Translations under genes and position numbers: made by a program | Shown: positions 8,657 to 17,841 of the stretch, in pieces | Position numbering within the stretch: the first letter of the stretch is position 1 | How the letters are laid out: the number at the start of each line of letters is the position of its first letter | Assembly (NCBI RefSeq): GCF_902833055.1 | Contig: NZ_CADFEJ010000021.1 | Coordinates: 25,012-89,011 of the forward strand | Length of the DNA stretch: 64,000 nt | Direction of reading: 5' to 3' | DNA from: Burkholderia territorii | GTDB lineage: Bacteria; Pseudomonadota; Gammaproteobacteria; Burkholderiales; Burkholderiaceae | The notes under the pieces: model-generated | What the model was told of the DNA's origin: nothing | Databases searched by the model: none | The model's input: only the letters and a program-made list of their open reading frames with translations

Positions 8657-10240
8657 TCAGGCGTTCCACCACACGTGCTCGGCGAACATGAAGCCCATCA
8701 TCCCGCCGGTCGGAATCGAGCCGAGGCCCGCGAGCCGTTTGTCGTAGCCGTCGAGGAAGCTGATGAAGGCCGGAATGCCGACCCGGCACTGCTGCGCGAC
8801 GAGCACCTGCATGTCGCCGTACATCTGCTTGCGCTTCGCGTCGTCGGTTTCGGAACGCGCGGCGAGCAGCAGCTGGTCGAACTTCGCGTTCTTCCAGCCC
8901 GACTCGTTCCACGGCGCATCCGACTTGAAGAACTGCGTGAACACGACGTCGGCGCTCGAGCGCGGGTTGATGTTGCCGAAGCCGAGCGGGTGTTTCATCC
9001 AGTGGTTCGACCAGTAGCCGTCGGGCGACACGCGGTTCACCTGCAGGTTCAGCCCGATCTTCTGGCCGGCCTGCTGCAGCAGCACGGCCATTTCGATCGA
9101 TCCGTTCGCGTCGGACGTCGCATAGATCGGCGGCAGCGTGGCGCCCAGCGCGCCCGCCTTCTGGAACAGGAACTTCGCCTTGTCCGGATCGTGCGGCCGC
9201 TGCGGCAGCGACGCGTTGAAGTAGCGATGCCCCGGCGGGATCGGCTGGTCGTTGCCGATCACCGCGTAGCCGCGGAACACCGCCGAGCGGATCTGCTCGC
9301 GATCGAACAGGTACTTCATCCCTTCGACGAAATCGGGATTCGCGGTGATCGGGTTGTCGCTGCGCACGATCAGGTCGGTATAGAGCCCCGACTTGGTTTC
9401 CTGCAGCGCATAGCCCGGCGTCGACGCGACCCGCTGCGTCGAGCGCGGATCGATCGCGTTGATCAGGTGCACGTCGCCCGACAGCAGCGCGTTCAGGCGC
9501 GCGGCGCTGTCGCTGATGCCGATCAGCTCGATTTCGTCGAGGTACGGCATTCCCGGCTTGAAGTAGCTGTCGTTGCGCACGCCGACGGTCGACACGCCCG
9601 GCTTGAACGACTTCAGCTTGTACGGGCCGCAACCGATGCCGGTGCTGAAGTCGGTCGTGCCGTCCTTGACGATCACGAGCTGCGGCGTCGCGAGGATCAC
9701 CGGCAGATCGGCGTTCGCGCTGACGAGCGTGAGCGTGACCTCGTCCGGGCCGCTCGCCTTCGCATCGGCGAACTGATCGGCGAGCGGCTTGACCTTCGAC
9801 GCGGTGGCCGCGTTCTTGTGGCGCATCAGCGAGAACACCACGTCGGCCGGCCCGACCGGCTTCCCGTCGTGGAACGTGACGCCCTTGCGCAGCTTGATGA
9901 TCCACGTCTTCGCGTCGGTCGTCTGCAACGACTGGGCGAGGTTCATCTGCGGCGTGAGGCTCCCATCGAGCTGCGTGAGCCCGCTGTAGAACATGAAGAA
10001 ACGAATGTAGTCGGCGCCCGTCGAGCCCTTGGCAGGGTCGAGCGTATCGGCCGTCGAACTCGATTCGTTCGCGACCCGGATCTTGCCGCCGCGCTTCGGT
10101 GCCGGCGCGGCGAACGCCGAGCGCGCGCCCGTCAGCAGCCCGCCGCCGCCGACGGCCATCATGCCGCTCGCCGCCATGACCCGCATCATGTCGCGGCGCG
10201 TGAAGCCGCCCGTGCCGCCGTTGTCGAAATCGTCGCTCAT
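8657..10240 (-). CDS. ABC importer solute-binding protein, peptide family 5
   Basis: A 527-residue SBP_bac_5 protein. It carries an apparent twin-arginine signal (TRRDMMRVMAASGMM, residues 13-27) ending near SAFAAPAP, so export of the folded protein is likely. The mature part begins KRGGKIRVANESSST and contains the family signature DGKPVGPADVVFSLMRHKN (quoted in part). Proteins of this family bind peptides, opines, nickel complexes or glycosides; the genes next to it (amine oxidases, aminotransferase, semialdehyde dehydrogenase) point to a nitrogen compound. The ATG at 10240 has AGGAG 9 nt upstream; the 95-codon extension before it is Arg-rich and unlikely to be translated. This is the first gene of the importer operon. 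Confidence 0.9.
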   Translation of the reverse strand: MSDDFDNGGTGGFTRRDMMRVMAASGMMAVGGGGLLTGARSAFAAPAPKRGGKIRVANESSSTADTLDPAKGSTGADYIRFFMFYSGLTQLDGSLTPQMNLAQSLQTTDAKTWIIKLRKGVTFHDGKPVGPADVVFSLMRHKNAATASKVKPLADQFADAKASGPDEVTLTLVSANADLPVILATPQLVIVKDGTTDFSTGIGCGPYKLKSFKPGVSTVGVRNDSYFKPGMPYLDEIELIGISDSAARLNALLSGDVHLINAIDPRSTQRVASTPGYALQETKSGLYTDLIVRSDNPITANPDFVEGMKYLFDREQIRSAVFRGYAVIGNDQPIPPGHRYFNASLPQRPHDPDKAKFLFQKAGALGATLPPIYATSDANGSIEMAVLLQQAGQKIGLNLQVNRVSPDGYWSNHWMKHPLGFGNINPRSSADVVFTQFFKSDAPWNESGWKNAKFDQLLLAARSETDDAKRKQMYGDMQVLVAQQCRVGIPAFISFLDGYDKRLAGLGSIPTGGMMGFMFAEHVWWNA

Positions 10241-10353
10241 CCGAACTGCTCCTGACTGTGGAAAGTGGGTCCTGGGGTCCAGCGTGGTTCGAGAAACCCG
10301 TCGCGACCGCCTGCTGGTAGCGGGCGCGACGTCATGCGCATTGAGTTCATTTA

Positions 10354-10441
10354 AGCATCGCCAAAATGCGGGTTGTCGCGATTCGGGGCGGCTGCACCAC
10401 ACGATTCGACCGTTTTGGGCCACCCGCGCAGCATGATTTGC
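10354..10441 (-). promoter_or_regulatory. Shared upstream element, copy B
   Basis: This lies 114-201 bp before the solute-binding protein start. In transcription direction it reads GCTGC, CAAAACGGTCGAATCGTG, a spacer, then GCATTTTGGCGATG followed by TTAAAT. Copy A has the same spacing between the CAAAA and CGTTTTG arms. The TTAAAT hexamer just after the TTTTG arm could be a -10 box, but I cannot confirm a promoter. Confidence 0.5.
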
Positions 10442-11009
10442 TGCGCGAGCGCACCTGCCGGCGTTTGCGCGATGCGATGCCGCGCCGATCGGGCAACCGG
10501 CGGCAGGGCGATGGGGAATCGTCAAGCGACGCCCGCTGCGAATCGAGCCGACAACACGGCCCGCTCGGCACTCAAACGTGCCCGGAGCGTCCAGCCGGCC
10601 TGCTCGCGTCGACTCGACGGCCGGGCGACCTCGCGGTTCCGTCCCGTGCCTTCGTACGAAAATTCAGATGATTGCGTCGTGCTTTCGAAATCGGCCTGCC
10701 GCCGCGCGATCCGGCCGCTCGCGCGTTCGGGATCGGCGTGTTGGAATTCACGCCGGGTGTTTGCCGGCGCGACGTGAGAGAGAGTCGGAGACGATGCAGC
10801 CTCGATATGCGGCGCGCGAGGCTTGCCGGGATGGTGAAGGCGCGAACCGGGTCGGCGCGGGCGAAACGGGTCGCTGCGTCGCGCAGGTCGGCGAGCACAA
10901 CGACGGATGACGTGCGCGATACGTATGTCGAGACGATCCTGCAGCGCTGCCGGCATGCCGCGTGTGCGTGTTCCAGCGCGTCGCGGTTCGCCGGCAACGA
11001 ACCTCGCGC
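10442..11009. other. 570-bp stretch with no recognisable gene
   Basis: Open frames exist on both strands, but they are Arg-rich, lack ribosome sites and resemble no family I know. There is no clear terminator for the HAD gene, which ends at 11010. I see no RNA gene. It may be a long upstream regulatory region or decayed sequence. Confidence 0.5.
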
Positions 11010-11678
11010 TTACAGCCCGAGCTGCGTCGCGAGATGGCCGATGTCCGACACTTCGTAATAGTTGTAGAACGGCGTGCCGGGCTCGTGGCCGCGATTGACG
11101 AATGCCTTATGCTTGATGCCGAGATCCTCGGCCGTCATCAGGTCGTAGCGCAGGCTCGACGACACGTGCAGCACGTCCTCGGGCTTGCAGCCGAGCTGGC
11201 CGAACATGTATTCGAAGCCCTGCATGCGCGGCTTGTACGATTGCGCCTGCTGCGCGGTGAACACCGCATGAAACGGCGCGCCGAGCTTGTCGACGTTGCT
11301 CATGATCTGTTCATCCATTGCGTTCGACAGGATCACCAGCTTGTACTTCGACGCCAGCCGCGACAGCCCGGCCGGCACGTCCGGATGCGGGCCCCAGGTC
11401 GGCACCGCGTGGTAGAAGCGCTCGGCCTCGGCTTCGTCGAACTTCACGCCCACCCGCGCGCAGGTGCGCCGAATCGCGTTGACGACGACGTCGCGGTACG
11501 GCTTCCACGCCCCGAGCACCTCGTCGAGCCGATACGCGGCGAACGCGCGCACGAATTCCTCCATCGCGACCGGCGACAACCGGTCCGCGTAGATCTCGCG
11601 CGCCAGTTCCGCCATCCGGAAGCGGGTCAGCGTGCCGTAGCAGTCGAACGTGATGTACTTCGGTTCAAATTGGATCAT
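11010..11678 (-). CDS. HAD-superfamily hydrolase, haloacid dehalogenase type II-like
   Basis: A 222-residue protein with the HAD catalytic set: motif I FDCYGTL (nucleophile D12), motif II in LVILSNAMD, the motif III Lys in SYKPR, and a C-terminal motif IV region around SSSLRYDLMTAEDLG. Type II (L)-2-haloacid dehalogenases and some phosphatases share this layout, including the FxCYGTL start. Its placement with amine-catabolism genes and its shared upstream element suggest a metabolic role, not detoxification of haloacids. It has its own promoter region and is transcribed on the minus strand, diverging from the GNAT gene. Confidence 0.85.
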   Translation of the reverse strand: MIQFEPKYITFDCYGTLTRFRMAELAREIYADRLSPVAMEEFVRAFAAYRLDEVLGAWKPYRDVVVNAIRRTCARVGVKFDEAEAERFYHAVPTWGPHPDVPAGLSRLASKYKLVILSNAMDEQIMSNVDKLGAPFHAVFTAQQAQSYKPRMQGFEYMFGQLGCKPEDVLHVSSSLRYDLMTAEDLGIKHKAFVNRGHEPGTPFYNYYEVSDIGHLATQLGL

Positions 11679-11748
11679 GGTCGGGTCCTGTCGGTATGAA
11701 ACCCCGGCAGCGCCGGGGACGGGATGGCTTCAACGGAATTGAATCAGG

Positions 11749-11826
11749 GCAAAAAGCCGGTCGCACGTCGTTCGACGCCGCTCGAAACGCAGATTCGCCG
11801 CGTGTTGCATGCCCCGGGCAGCACGA
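11749..11826 (-). promoter_or_regulatory. Shared upstream element, copy C
   Basis: In transcription direction toward the HAD gene it reads GTGCTGC, CAACACGCGGCGAATCTG, a spacer, then GGCTTTTTGCCCTGATTCAA. It aligns with copies A and B but has a 2-bp length change in the spacer and CAACACG in place of CAAAACG. The first arm is about 129 bp before the HAD start codon. Confidence 0.45.
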
Positions 11827-12063
11827 TCTGCGGCGCGGCCGCACGCGGCGCCGCGCACCGGCCGGCGGACTTCACGCAAACGCCGTGCGGCAACCGCCCG
11901 GCACGGCTCGCCCGGGAGCGGCAGCACCGCCGCGTTTTTATCGTAGTGTCATTCCCACAGCAGAAGCTGTCGGAATGGCGGGCCGCGCCGGCATGAAGCA
12001 CGCGTTCGTGCGCACCGGTCGACCCGGTTTGCATCGATCTCGCACGGCCGCCGCCCGACGCCG

Positions 12064-12083
12064 CAAAACAGGCGAATCGTCCT
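12064..12083 (+). promoter_or_regulatory. Shared upstream element, half copy D
   Basis: CAAAACAGGCGAATCGTC matches the proximal arm of copy B (CAAAACGGTCGAATCGTG) at 15 of 18 positions and has the same orientation relative to transcription. It lies about 80 bp before the GNAT start. The distal TTTTG arm is not visible, so this copy is weaker evidence. Confidence 0.35.
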
Positions 12084-12144
12084 ATCCGATTCGTGGCGGC
12101 GCTGGCAGAGTCGATGTGTCATTCCTACCCATCCGGAGCCCGGC

Positions 12145-13005
12145 GTGGCCGACCTCAATTCTTCCAGCACGCTCACCTATCGCCCGTTCGCCGAAACCGA
12201 CCTGTCCGCCGCGCACGGGCTGTCGGAGGCAGTCAAGTGGCCGCACCGGCTCGAGGACTGGCGCTTCGCATTCCAGCTCGGCAGCGGCTTCGTCGCCGAG
12301 GACGCATCCGGCATCGTCGGCACCGCGCTCGGCTGGCATTTCGGCGAGTCGCACGCTTCGCTCGGCATGGTGATCGTGTCGCCCGAGCGCCAGGGCCGCG
12401 GCATCGGCCGCGAGCTGCTCGCACGCGTCGTCGACAGCCTCGGCGCGCGCACGATCTTCCTGCATGCGACGCCGTCGGGCGAGCCGCTCTACGTGAAGTT
12501 CGGTTTCGACGCGATCGGCACGATCGATCAGCACCAGGGCGCCGCATTCCAGCCGCCGCTGATCTCGCTGCCGCCCGGCGAGCGCCTGCGGCCGCTCGGC
12601 ACCAACGACGGGCCGCGCCTGGCCACACTCGCGTCGCGCGCGGCCGGCTACCCGCGCGACACGGTGATCGATGCGCTGCTCGACGTCGCCAACGGGATCG
12701 CACTCGATCGCGACGGCGAGTTGCTCGGCTTCGCGCTGTTCCGCCGTTTCGGCCGCGGCCACGTGATCGGCCCGGTGATCGCGCCGGACGCACTGCGCGC
12801 GCAGGCGCTGATCAGCCACTGGCTCGCGCTGCACGAAGGGATGTTCGTGCGCCTCGACGTACCGGGCGACAGCGGGCTGTCGGACTGGCTGCAGGGGCTC
12901 GGCCTGCCGCGCGTCGACACCGTCGTCGCGATGGCGCGCGGCGCGGCGCCCGCCCGCGATCCCGCATTGCGCGCGTTCGCGATCGTCAATCAGGCGCTCG
13001 GTTGA
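12145..13005 (+). CDS. GNAT-family N-acetyltransferase
   Basis: A 286-residue protein with a complete N-terminal GNAT domain. The acetyl-CoA pyrophosphate loop is in VSPERQGRGIGRELLARVVD (R/Q-x-x-G-x-G/A is QGRGIG). The later ATPSGEPLYVKFGF segment matches the typical G-x-P-L-Y-x-K-x-G-F end of the fold. The C-terminal half (from about residue 150) looks like a second, degenerate acetyltransferase fold, giving the double-GNAT architecture of some amino-acid-related acetyltransferases. Translation appears to start at GTG 12145, with GGAG 8 nt upstream. It is followed 10 bp later by the hydroxyacid dehydrogenase gene, so they are probably co-transcribed. Substrate unknown. Confidence 0.85.
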   Translation: MADLNSSSTLTYRPFAETDLSAAHGLSEAVKWPHRLEDWRFAFQLGSGFVAEDASGIVGTALGWHFGESHASLGMVIVSPERQGRGIGRELLARVVDSLGARTIFLHATPSGEPLYVKFGFDAIGTIDQHQGAAFQPPLISLPPGERLRPLGTNDGPRLATLASRAAGYPRDTVIDALLDVANGIALDRDGELLGFALFRRFGRGHVIGPVIAPDALRAQALISHWLALHEGMFVRLDVPGDSGLSDWLQGLGLPRVDTVVAMARGAAPARDPALRAFAIVNQALG

Positions 13006-13015
13006 GCGGCACGCG

Positions 13016-13942
13016 ATGAGCTTTCTCTACAAGGCCGACCCGGTACGCGGCGCGCAATGGGCGCAGCGCTTCGCACAACAGGCGCCCGACCTCGCGTTCC
13101 GGATCTGGCCGGATCTCGGCGATCCGGAAACCGTGCGATATCTCGCCGCGTGGCAACCGCCCGACGATCCGTGCGCGCTGCTGCCGAATCTGGAGATCGT
13201 GTTCTCCGTCGGCGCCGGCATCGATCAATTCGACCTGTCGCGCGTGCCCGCGCACATCCCGGTCGTGCGGATGATCGAGCCGGGCATCGTCGAGGGAATG
13301 GTCGAATACGTGACGCAGGCCGTGCTGACGATCCATCGCGACCTGTTCGACTACGCGGCGCAGCAGCGCGAGCACGTGTGGCGCGAGAAGCCGGTGCGCG
13401 CGGCCGCATCGCGACGCGTCGGCGTGCTCGGGCTCGGCACCCTCGGGCAGGCCGTGCTCGACACGCTGCGGCGCTTCGGCTTCCCGTGCGCCGGCTGGAG
13501 CCGCACGCCGCGCACGCTCGACGGCATCGACTGTCATGCGGGCGACGCGGCGCTCGACGCGTTCCTCGCCCGCACCGACATCCTGATCTGCCTGCTGCCG
13601 CTCACCGACGACACGCGCGGCCTGCTCGGCGCGCGCGTGTTCGACGCGCTGCCGGCGGGCGCATCGCTCGTGCAGGTCGGGCGCGGCCCGCAGCTCGATG
13701 CGGCCGCGCTGCTCGCCGCACTCGACAGCGGCCGGCTCGACAGCGCGATCCTCGACGTGACGGACCCCGAGCCGTTGCCGGCCGGCCATCCTTTCTGGAC
13801 GCATCCGCGCATTCGCATCACGCCGCACATCGCCAGCGCGACGCGGCCCGACAGCGCGGTCGACGCTGTGCTCGCGAACCTCGCGCGCCATCGCGCGGGG
13901 CAGCCGATGATCGGCGTCGTCGATCGCGCACGCGGCTACTGA
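13016..13942 (+). CDS. D-2-hydroxyacid dehydrogenase, glyoxylate/hydroxypyruvate reductase GhrA-like
   Basis: A 308-residue member of the D-isomer-specific 2-hydroxyacid dehydrogenase family. The Rossmann fingerprint is in VGVLGLGTLGQAVLDTL. The catalytic set includes the Arg of VQVGRGPQLD (R), the Glu-equivalent region of DVTDPEPLPAGHPFW, and His in RITPHIASATRPDS. The short length and the PEPLPAGHPFW motif resemble GhrA, which reduces glyoxylate and hydroxypyruvate with NADPH. It overlaps no other gene and lies directly after the GNAT gene. In this setting it could reduce a 2-oxo acid produced by transamination. Confidence 0.85.
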   Translation: MSFLYKADPVRGAQWAQRFAQQAPDLAFRIWPDLGDPETVRYLAAWQPPDDPCALLPNLEIVFSVGAGIDQFDLSRVPAHIPVVRMIEPGIVEGMVEYVTQAVLTIHRDLFDYAAQQREHVWREKPVRAAASRRVGVLGLGTLGQAVLDTLRRFGFPCAGWSRTPRTLDGIDCHAGDAALDAFLARTDILICLLPLTDDTRGLLGARVFDALPAGASLVQVGRGPQLDAAALLAALDSGRLDSAILDVTDPEPLPAGHPFWTHPRIRITPHIASATRPDSAVDAVLANLARHRAGQPMIGVVDRARGY

Positions 13943-14102
13943 CGCGCTCGCCCGGCCCGTCGTAGCGCGCAGCAGAAAATGCCGAAGCGCCCCGTGCAAA
14001 CACTGCTTTCATACGTTTCAGCGCGCAAATTGAAGGCGCGTGCGGATGTGTCGCCCGGTAGCATGACCTCACGCTGACACCCGACGAGAGTCCCGCACTG
14101 CC

Positions 14103-15503
14103 ATGAACCAAGCCGCGCTGATCGAAGCCGATCGTCAACACCTGATCCACCCTGTCGTCAACTATCGTGCGCACGAGGCGCGCGGCGTCACCGTGCTCGA
14201 ATCCGCCGAAGGCGTGTTCCTGCGCGACGCCGATGGCCATACGCTGCTCGATGCGTTCTCGGGCCTGTGGTGCGTGAACGTCGGCTACGGCCGCGACAGC
14301 ATCGTGAAGGCCGCCGCCGAACAGATGGCGAAGCTGCCGTACGCGACCGGCTATTTCCATTTCGGTTCGCAACCCGCGATCGAGCTTGCCGAACGGCTCG
14401 CGGCGCTCGCGCCGCCGTCGCTGAACCGCGTGTACTTCACGCTCGGCGGCTCGGATGCGATCGACTCCGCCGTGCGTTTCATCACGCACTATTTCAACGC
14501 GACCGGCCGCCCGACGAAAAAGCACATGATCGCGCTCGAGCGCGGCTATCACGGCTCGTCGTCGATCGGCGCCGGTCTCACCGCGCTGCCCGCGTTCCAC
14601 CGTCACTTCGATCTGCCGCGCGCGGACCAGCATCACATCCCGTCGCCCTACCCGTATCGCCACCCGCTCGGCGACGATCCGCAGGCGCTGATCGCCGCAT
14701 CGGTCGCCGCGCTCGATGCGAAGGTCGCCGAACTCGGCGCGGACAACGTCGCGGCCTTCTTCTGCGAGCCCGTGCAGGGTTCCGGCGGCGTGATCGTGCC
14801 GCCGGCCGGCTGGCTGAAGGCGATGCGCGACGCGTGCCGGCGCCTCGGCATCCTGTTCGTCGCCGACGAGGTGATCACCGGCTTCGGCCGCACGGGCCCG
14901 TTGTTCGCATGCGAGACCGAGCAGGTCGACCCGGACCTGATGACCGTCGCGAAAGGGCTGACCGCCGGCTATGCGCCGATGGGCGCGGTGCTGATGTCCG
15001 ACGAAATCTATGAAGGCATTGCGGGCAGCCGCGCGGAATCGGCCGCGGTCGGCCACGGCCATACGTATTCCGCACACCCGGTGAGCGCGGCGATCGGCCT
15101 CGAAGTGCTGAAGCTCTATCACGAAGGCGGCCTGCTCGCGAACGGCCAGGCGATGGCACCGCGGTTCGCCGCCGGGCTCGATGCGCTGCGCGCGCATCCG
15201 CTCGTCGGCGACGCGCGTTCGGCCGGCCTGCTCGGCGCGCTCGAACTGGTGGCCGACAAGACCCGCAAGACGCGCTTCGACCCTGCGCTCAACGTGCCCG
15301 ACAGGATCGCGGCCGCCGCGTATGCGAACGGCGTGGTGTTTCGCGCGTTCGGCGACGGCGTGCTCGGATTCGCGCCGGCGCTGAGCTTCACGGCAGGCGA
15401 ATTCGACCTGATGTTCGAGCGCGTGCGCAAGACGCTCGACGACGTGCTGGCCGACCCGGGCGTGCAGCGCGCGCTCGACGCCGCGCACGCGCAACCGGCC
15501 TGA
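14103..15503 (+). CDS. Class III (omega) aminotransferase, PLP-dependent
   Basis: A 466-residue aspartate-aminotransferase-family class III enzyme. The PLP Lys is K284 in TVAKGLTAGYAPMGAV. The conserved D255 lies in DEVITGFGRTG, and GYHGSSSIG supplies the phosphate and ring-stacking residues. Relatives transaminate gamma-aminobutyrate, beta-alanine, putrescine or other omega-amino compounds with pyruvate or 2-oxoglutarate. The succinate-semialdehyde-type dehydrogenase encoded 685 bp downstream fits this, because the aldehyde product could be passed on. An Lrp/AsnC regulator gene lies between them. The ATG at 14103 follows a region rich in purines (GACGAGAG) but without a strong Shine-Dalgarno site. 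Confidence 0.9.
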   Translation: MNQAALIEADRQHLIHPVVNYRAHEARGVTVLESAEGVFLRDADGHTLLDAFSGLWCVNVGYGRDSIVKAAAEQMAKLPYATGYFHFGSQPAIELAERLAALAPPSLNRVYFTLGGSDAIDSAVRFITHYFNATGRPTKKHMIALERGYHGSSSIGAGLTALPAFHRHFDLPRADQHHIPSPYPYRHPLGDDPQALIAASVAALDAKVAELGADNVAAFFCEPVQGSGGVIVPPAGWLKAMRDACRRLGILFVADEVITGFGRTGPLFACETEQVDPDLMTVAKGLTAGYAPMGAVLMSDEIYEGIAGSRAESAAVGHGHTYSAHPVSAAIGLEVLKLYHEGGLLANGQAMAPRFAAGLDALRAHPLVGDARSAGLLGALELVADKTRKTRFDPALNVPDRIAAAAYANGVVFRAFGDGVLGFAPALSFTAGEFDLMFERVRKTLDDVLADPGVQRALDAAHAQPA

Positions 15504-15588
15504 GCGGCCAAGGGAAAGCCGGGCTTGTGGCGGCCATCTTTCGACTCTAAAGTAACCGGACATTCCATTTTTTCCCTCTCACGCGAAC

Positions 15589-16080
15589 ATGACGGACAGC
15601 AAGCTGGATCGCATCGACCTGCGCATCCTCTCCCAGTTGCAAAAGCGCGGCCGCATGACCAACGTCGAACTGGCCGATGCGGTCGGGCTGTCGCCCAGTC
15701 CTTGCCTGATCCGCGTGAAGCGGCTCGAGAAGGCCGGCTATATCGGCGGATACGGCGCGCACATCCAGCTCGAGAAACTGGGCGACGTGCAGGTGGTGTT
15801 TACCGAGGTCACGCTGGCCGACCACCGGCGCGAGGACTTCGACCGTTTCGTCGCGGCGATCCGCAACGTCGACGAGATCGTCGAATGCCACCTCGCGAGC
15901 GGCGGCTACGACTACCTGCTCAAGTTCATCACGCGCAGCGTGAGCCATTACCAGACGATCGTCGAAGGGCTGCTCGAGCAGAACATCGGCATCGAGAAGT
16001 ATTTCAGTTACGTGATCATCAAGTCGCCGTTCGTCAAACGGCATTACCCGCTCGAATCGCTGTTCGGCGAACGTCACTGA
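15589..16080 (+). CDS. Lrp/AsnC-family transcriptional regulator
   Basis: A 163-residue protein with the N-terminal Lrp helix-turn-helix (LDRIDLRILSQLQKRGRMTN and ELADAVGLSPSPCLIRVKRL) and the C-terminal ligand-sensing RAM domain (VECHLASGGYDYLLKF). These proteins sense amino acids as octamers or dimers and usually control the genes next to them. It sits between the aminotransferase and the semialdehyde dehydrogenase, both in the same direction, and is likely their local regulator. An 85-bp gap from the aminotransferase contains AT-rich sequence (CATTTTTTCC) that may be its promoter. Confidence 0.93.
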   Translation: MTDSKLDRIDLRILSQLQKRGRMTNVELADAVGLSPSPCLIRVKRLEKAGYIGGYGAHIQLEKLGDVQVVFTEVTLADHRREDFDRFVAAIRNVDEIVECHLASGGYDYLLKFITRSVSHYQTIVEGLLEQNIGIEKYFSYVIIKSPFVKRHYPLESLFGERH

Positions 16081-16188
16081 CGGCCGGCGCGCGGCATCCA
16101 CGAACGCGGCGGCCTGCCGCCCGCGCCGGATAGTCGCGCGCCCGCGCCGCGGCCGTCGTCACCGAACCGCTCCATCCAAGGACCTGTC

Positions 16189-17661
16189 ATGCCGCTTACG
16201 CTCGCCCGAACCGAACTCGTTCGCACCGCCAACCTGATCGACGGCGCCTGGCGCGACGCGCTCGACGGCCGCCGCTTCGACGTCACCGATCCGGCGACGC
16301 TCGAGACCGTTGCGCACGCGCCCGACAGCGGCGCGGCCGACGCGCGCGCCGCGACCGATGCGGCCGCGCGCGCGCTGCCCGCATGGCGCGCGACACCCGC
16401 CCGCGAACGGGCCGCGATCCTGCGCGCATGGCATGCGTCGATCGTCGCGCACACCGACGATCTCGCGAAGCTGATGTCGCGAGAACAGGGCAAGCCGCTC
16501 GCCGAAGCGCGCGGCGAAGTCGCGTACGGCGCGTCGTACGTTCTCTGGTTCGCCGAGGAAGCCACGCGCACTTACGGCGATCTGATTCCGCAGCAGCAGC
16601 GCGGCAAGCGGCTCAGTGCGGTAAAGGAGCCGATCGGCATCGTCGCCGCGATCACGCCGTGGAATTTCCCGCTCGCGATGATCGCGCGCAAGATCGCACC
16701 CGCGCTCGCCGCCGGCTGCACGGTCGTCGCGAAGCCGGCGGAGGACACGCCGCTCACCGCGCTGGCGCTCGCCTTCCTCGCGCAGGAAGCGGGCGTGCCG
16801 CCCGGCGTGCTGAACCTGATCGCGGCGTCACGCGAACGCGGCATCGATGCGGTGGCCGACTGGCTCGCCGACGCCCGCGTGCGCAAGATCACGTTCACCG
16901 GTTCGACGCTCGTCGGCAAGCTGCTGGCGCGCGAATCCGCGGCAACGCTGAAGAAGCTGTCGCTGGAGCTCGGCGGGAATGCACCGTTCATCGTGTTCGA
17001 CGATGCGGAACTCGACGCCGCGATCGACGGGCTGATGGCCGCCAAATTCCGCAACGGCGGCCAGACCTGCGTGTCGCCGAATCGCGTGTACGTGCAGGCC
17101 GGCGTCTACGACGCGTTCGCCGCGAAGCTCGCCGCGCGCGTCGCCGCGCTGAAGGTCGCGCCCGCGACCGACCCTGCCGCGCAGATCGGGCCGATGATCA
17201 ACGCGCGCGCAGTCGACAAGATCGCACGCCACGTCGGCGATGCCATCGAGCGCGGCGCGCGCGTGCTCACCGGCGGCAAACGCCTGGCCGAACTCGGCCC
17301 GAACTATTACGCGCCGACGGTGCTCGCCGACGCCACCGCCGACATGCAACTGACCTGCGAGGAAACCTTCGGGCCGGTCGCCGCGCTGTTCCGCTTCGAT
17401 ACCGAGGACGAGGCCGTCGACGCCGCGAACGACACGCCGTTCGGCCTCGCCGCATATTTCTACTCGCAGGACGTGCGCCGCATCGCGCGCGTGTCGGCGC
17501 GGCTCGAGACGGGCATCGTCGGCATCAACGAAGGCGCGCTCGCGAGCGAGGCCGCGCCGTTCGGCGGCGTGAAGGAATCGGGCTACGGCCGCGAAGGCTC
17601 GCGCTACGGCCTCGACGACTACCTGACGATCAAGTACCTGTGCCAGGGCGGGCTCGACTGA
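16189..17661 (+). CDS. NAD(P)-dependent succinate-semialdehyde dehydrogenase-like ALDH
   Basis: A 490-residue complete aldehyde dehydrogenase. The catalytic general base is E260 in LELGGNAPFIV and the nucleophile is C294 in GGQTCVSPNR. The NAD(P)-binding Gly motif is FTGSTLVGK, and ITPWNFPLAMI carries the oxyanion Asn. The length and the GQTCVSPNR context match the GabD (succinate-semialdehyde dehydrogenase) branch, although other C4-C5 semialdehydes remain possible. It lies 108 bp after the Lrp regulator. Together with the class III aminotransferase it could convert an omega-amino acid through a semialdehyde to a dicarboxylate that enters the TCA cycle. Confidence 0.92.
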   Translation: MPLTLARTELVRTANLIDGAWRDALDGRRFDVTDPATLETVAHAPDSGAADARAATDAAARALPAWRATPARERAAILRAWHASIVAHTDDLAKLMSREQGKPLAEARGEVAYGASYVLWFAEEATRTYGDLIPQQQRGKRLSAVKEPIGIVAAITPWNFPLAMIARKIAPALAAGCTVVAKPAEDTPLTALALAFLAQEAGVPPGVLNLIAASRERGIDAVADWLADARVRKITFTGSTLVGKLLARESAATLKKLSLELGGNAPFIVFDDAELDAAIDGLMAAKFRNGGQTCVSPNRVYVQAGVYDAFAAKLAARVAALKVAPATDPAAQIGPMINARAVDKIARHVGDAIERGARVLTGGKRLAELGPNYYAPTVLADATADMQLTCEETFGPVAALFRFDTEDEAVDAANDTPFGLAAYFYSQDVRRIARVSARLETGIVGINEGALASEAAPFGGVKESGYGREGSRYGLDDYLTIKYLCQGGLD

Positions 17662-17841
17662 TTCCGCGCTGCGGCCGCCGTTGCGCTCGCGGCGCGCGCA
17701 GGTCGCACACGTTTGCGCCGTTCCGTACGCTCGTTGCTTCGACTGCCGGCCTCGATTTCCGGGTAACCGTGCCGTTAACCCGGATTTGACCAGCGCCGCT
17801 GCGATCGCAGCCGGCTTCCCGCACGAGCACAAGCGCGAGCA

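Larger units (their letters stand above)
11679..12144. other. Divergent regulatory region between HAD and GNAT genes
   Basis: This 466-bp region contains no convincing gene. It holds copy C of the shared upstream element (11750-11826, reading toward the HAD gene) and the half-element of copy D (12064-12083, reading toward the GNAT gene). Both transcription units could therefore be controlled by one protein. Confidence 0.5.

Noticed and set aside
4643..8691. Very long plus-strand open frames opposite the ABC importer genes
   Set aside because: They are His/Arg/Glu/Gln-rich with no family features and lie antisense to well-recognised genes; high GC at third positions removes stop codons on the opposite strand.
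10522..10956. Minus-strand open frame of 144 codons as a hypothetical gene
   Set aside because: Arg-rich composition, no ribosome site, and overlap with equally long frames on the other strand.
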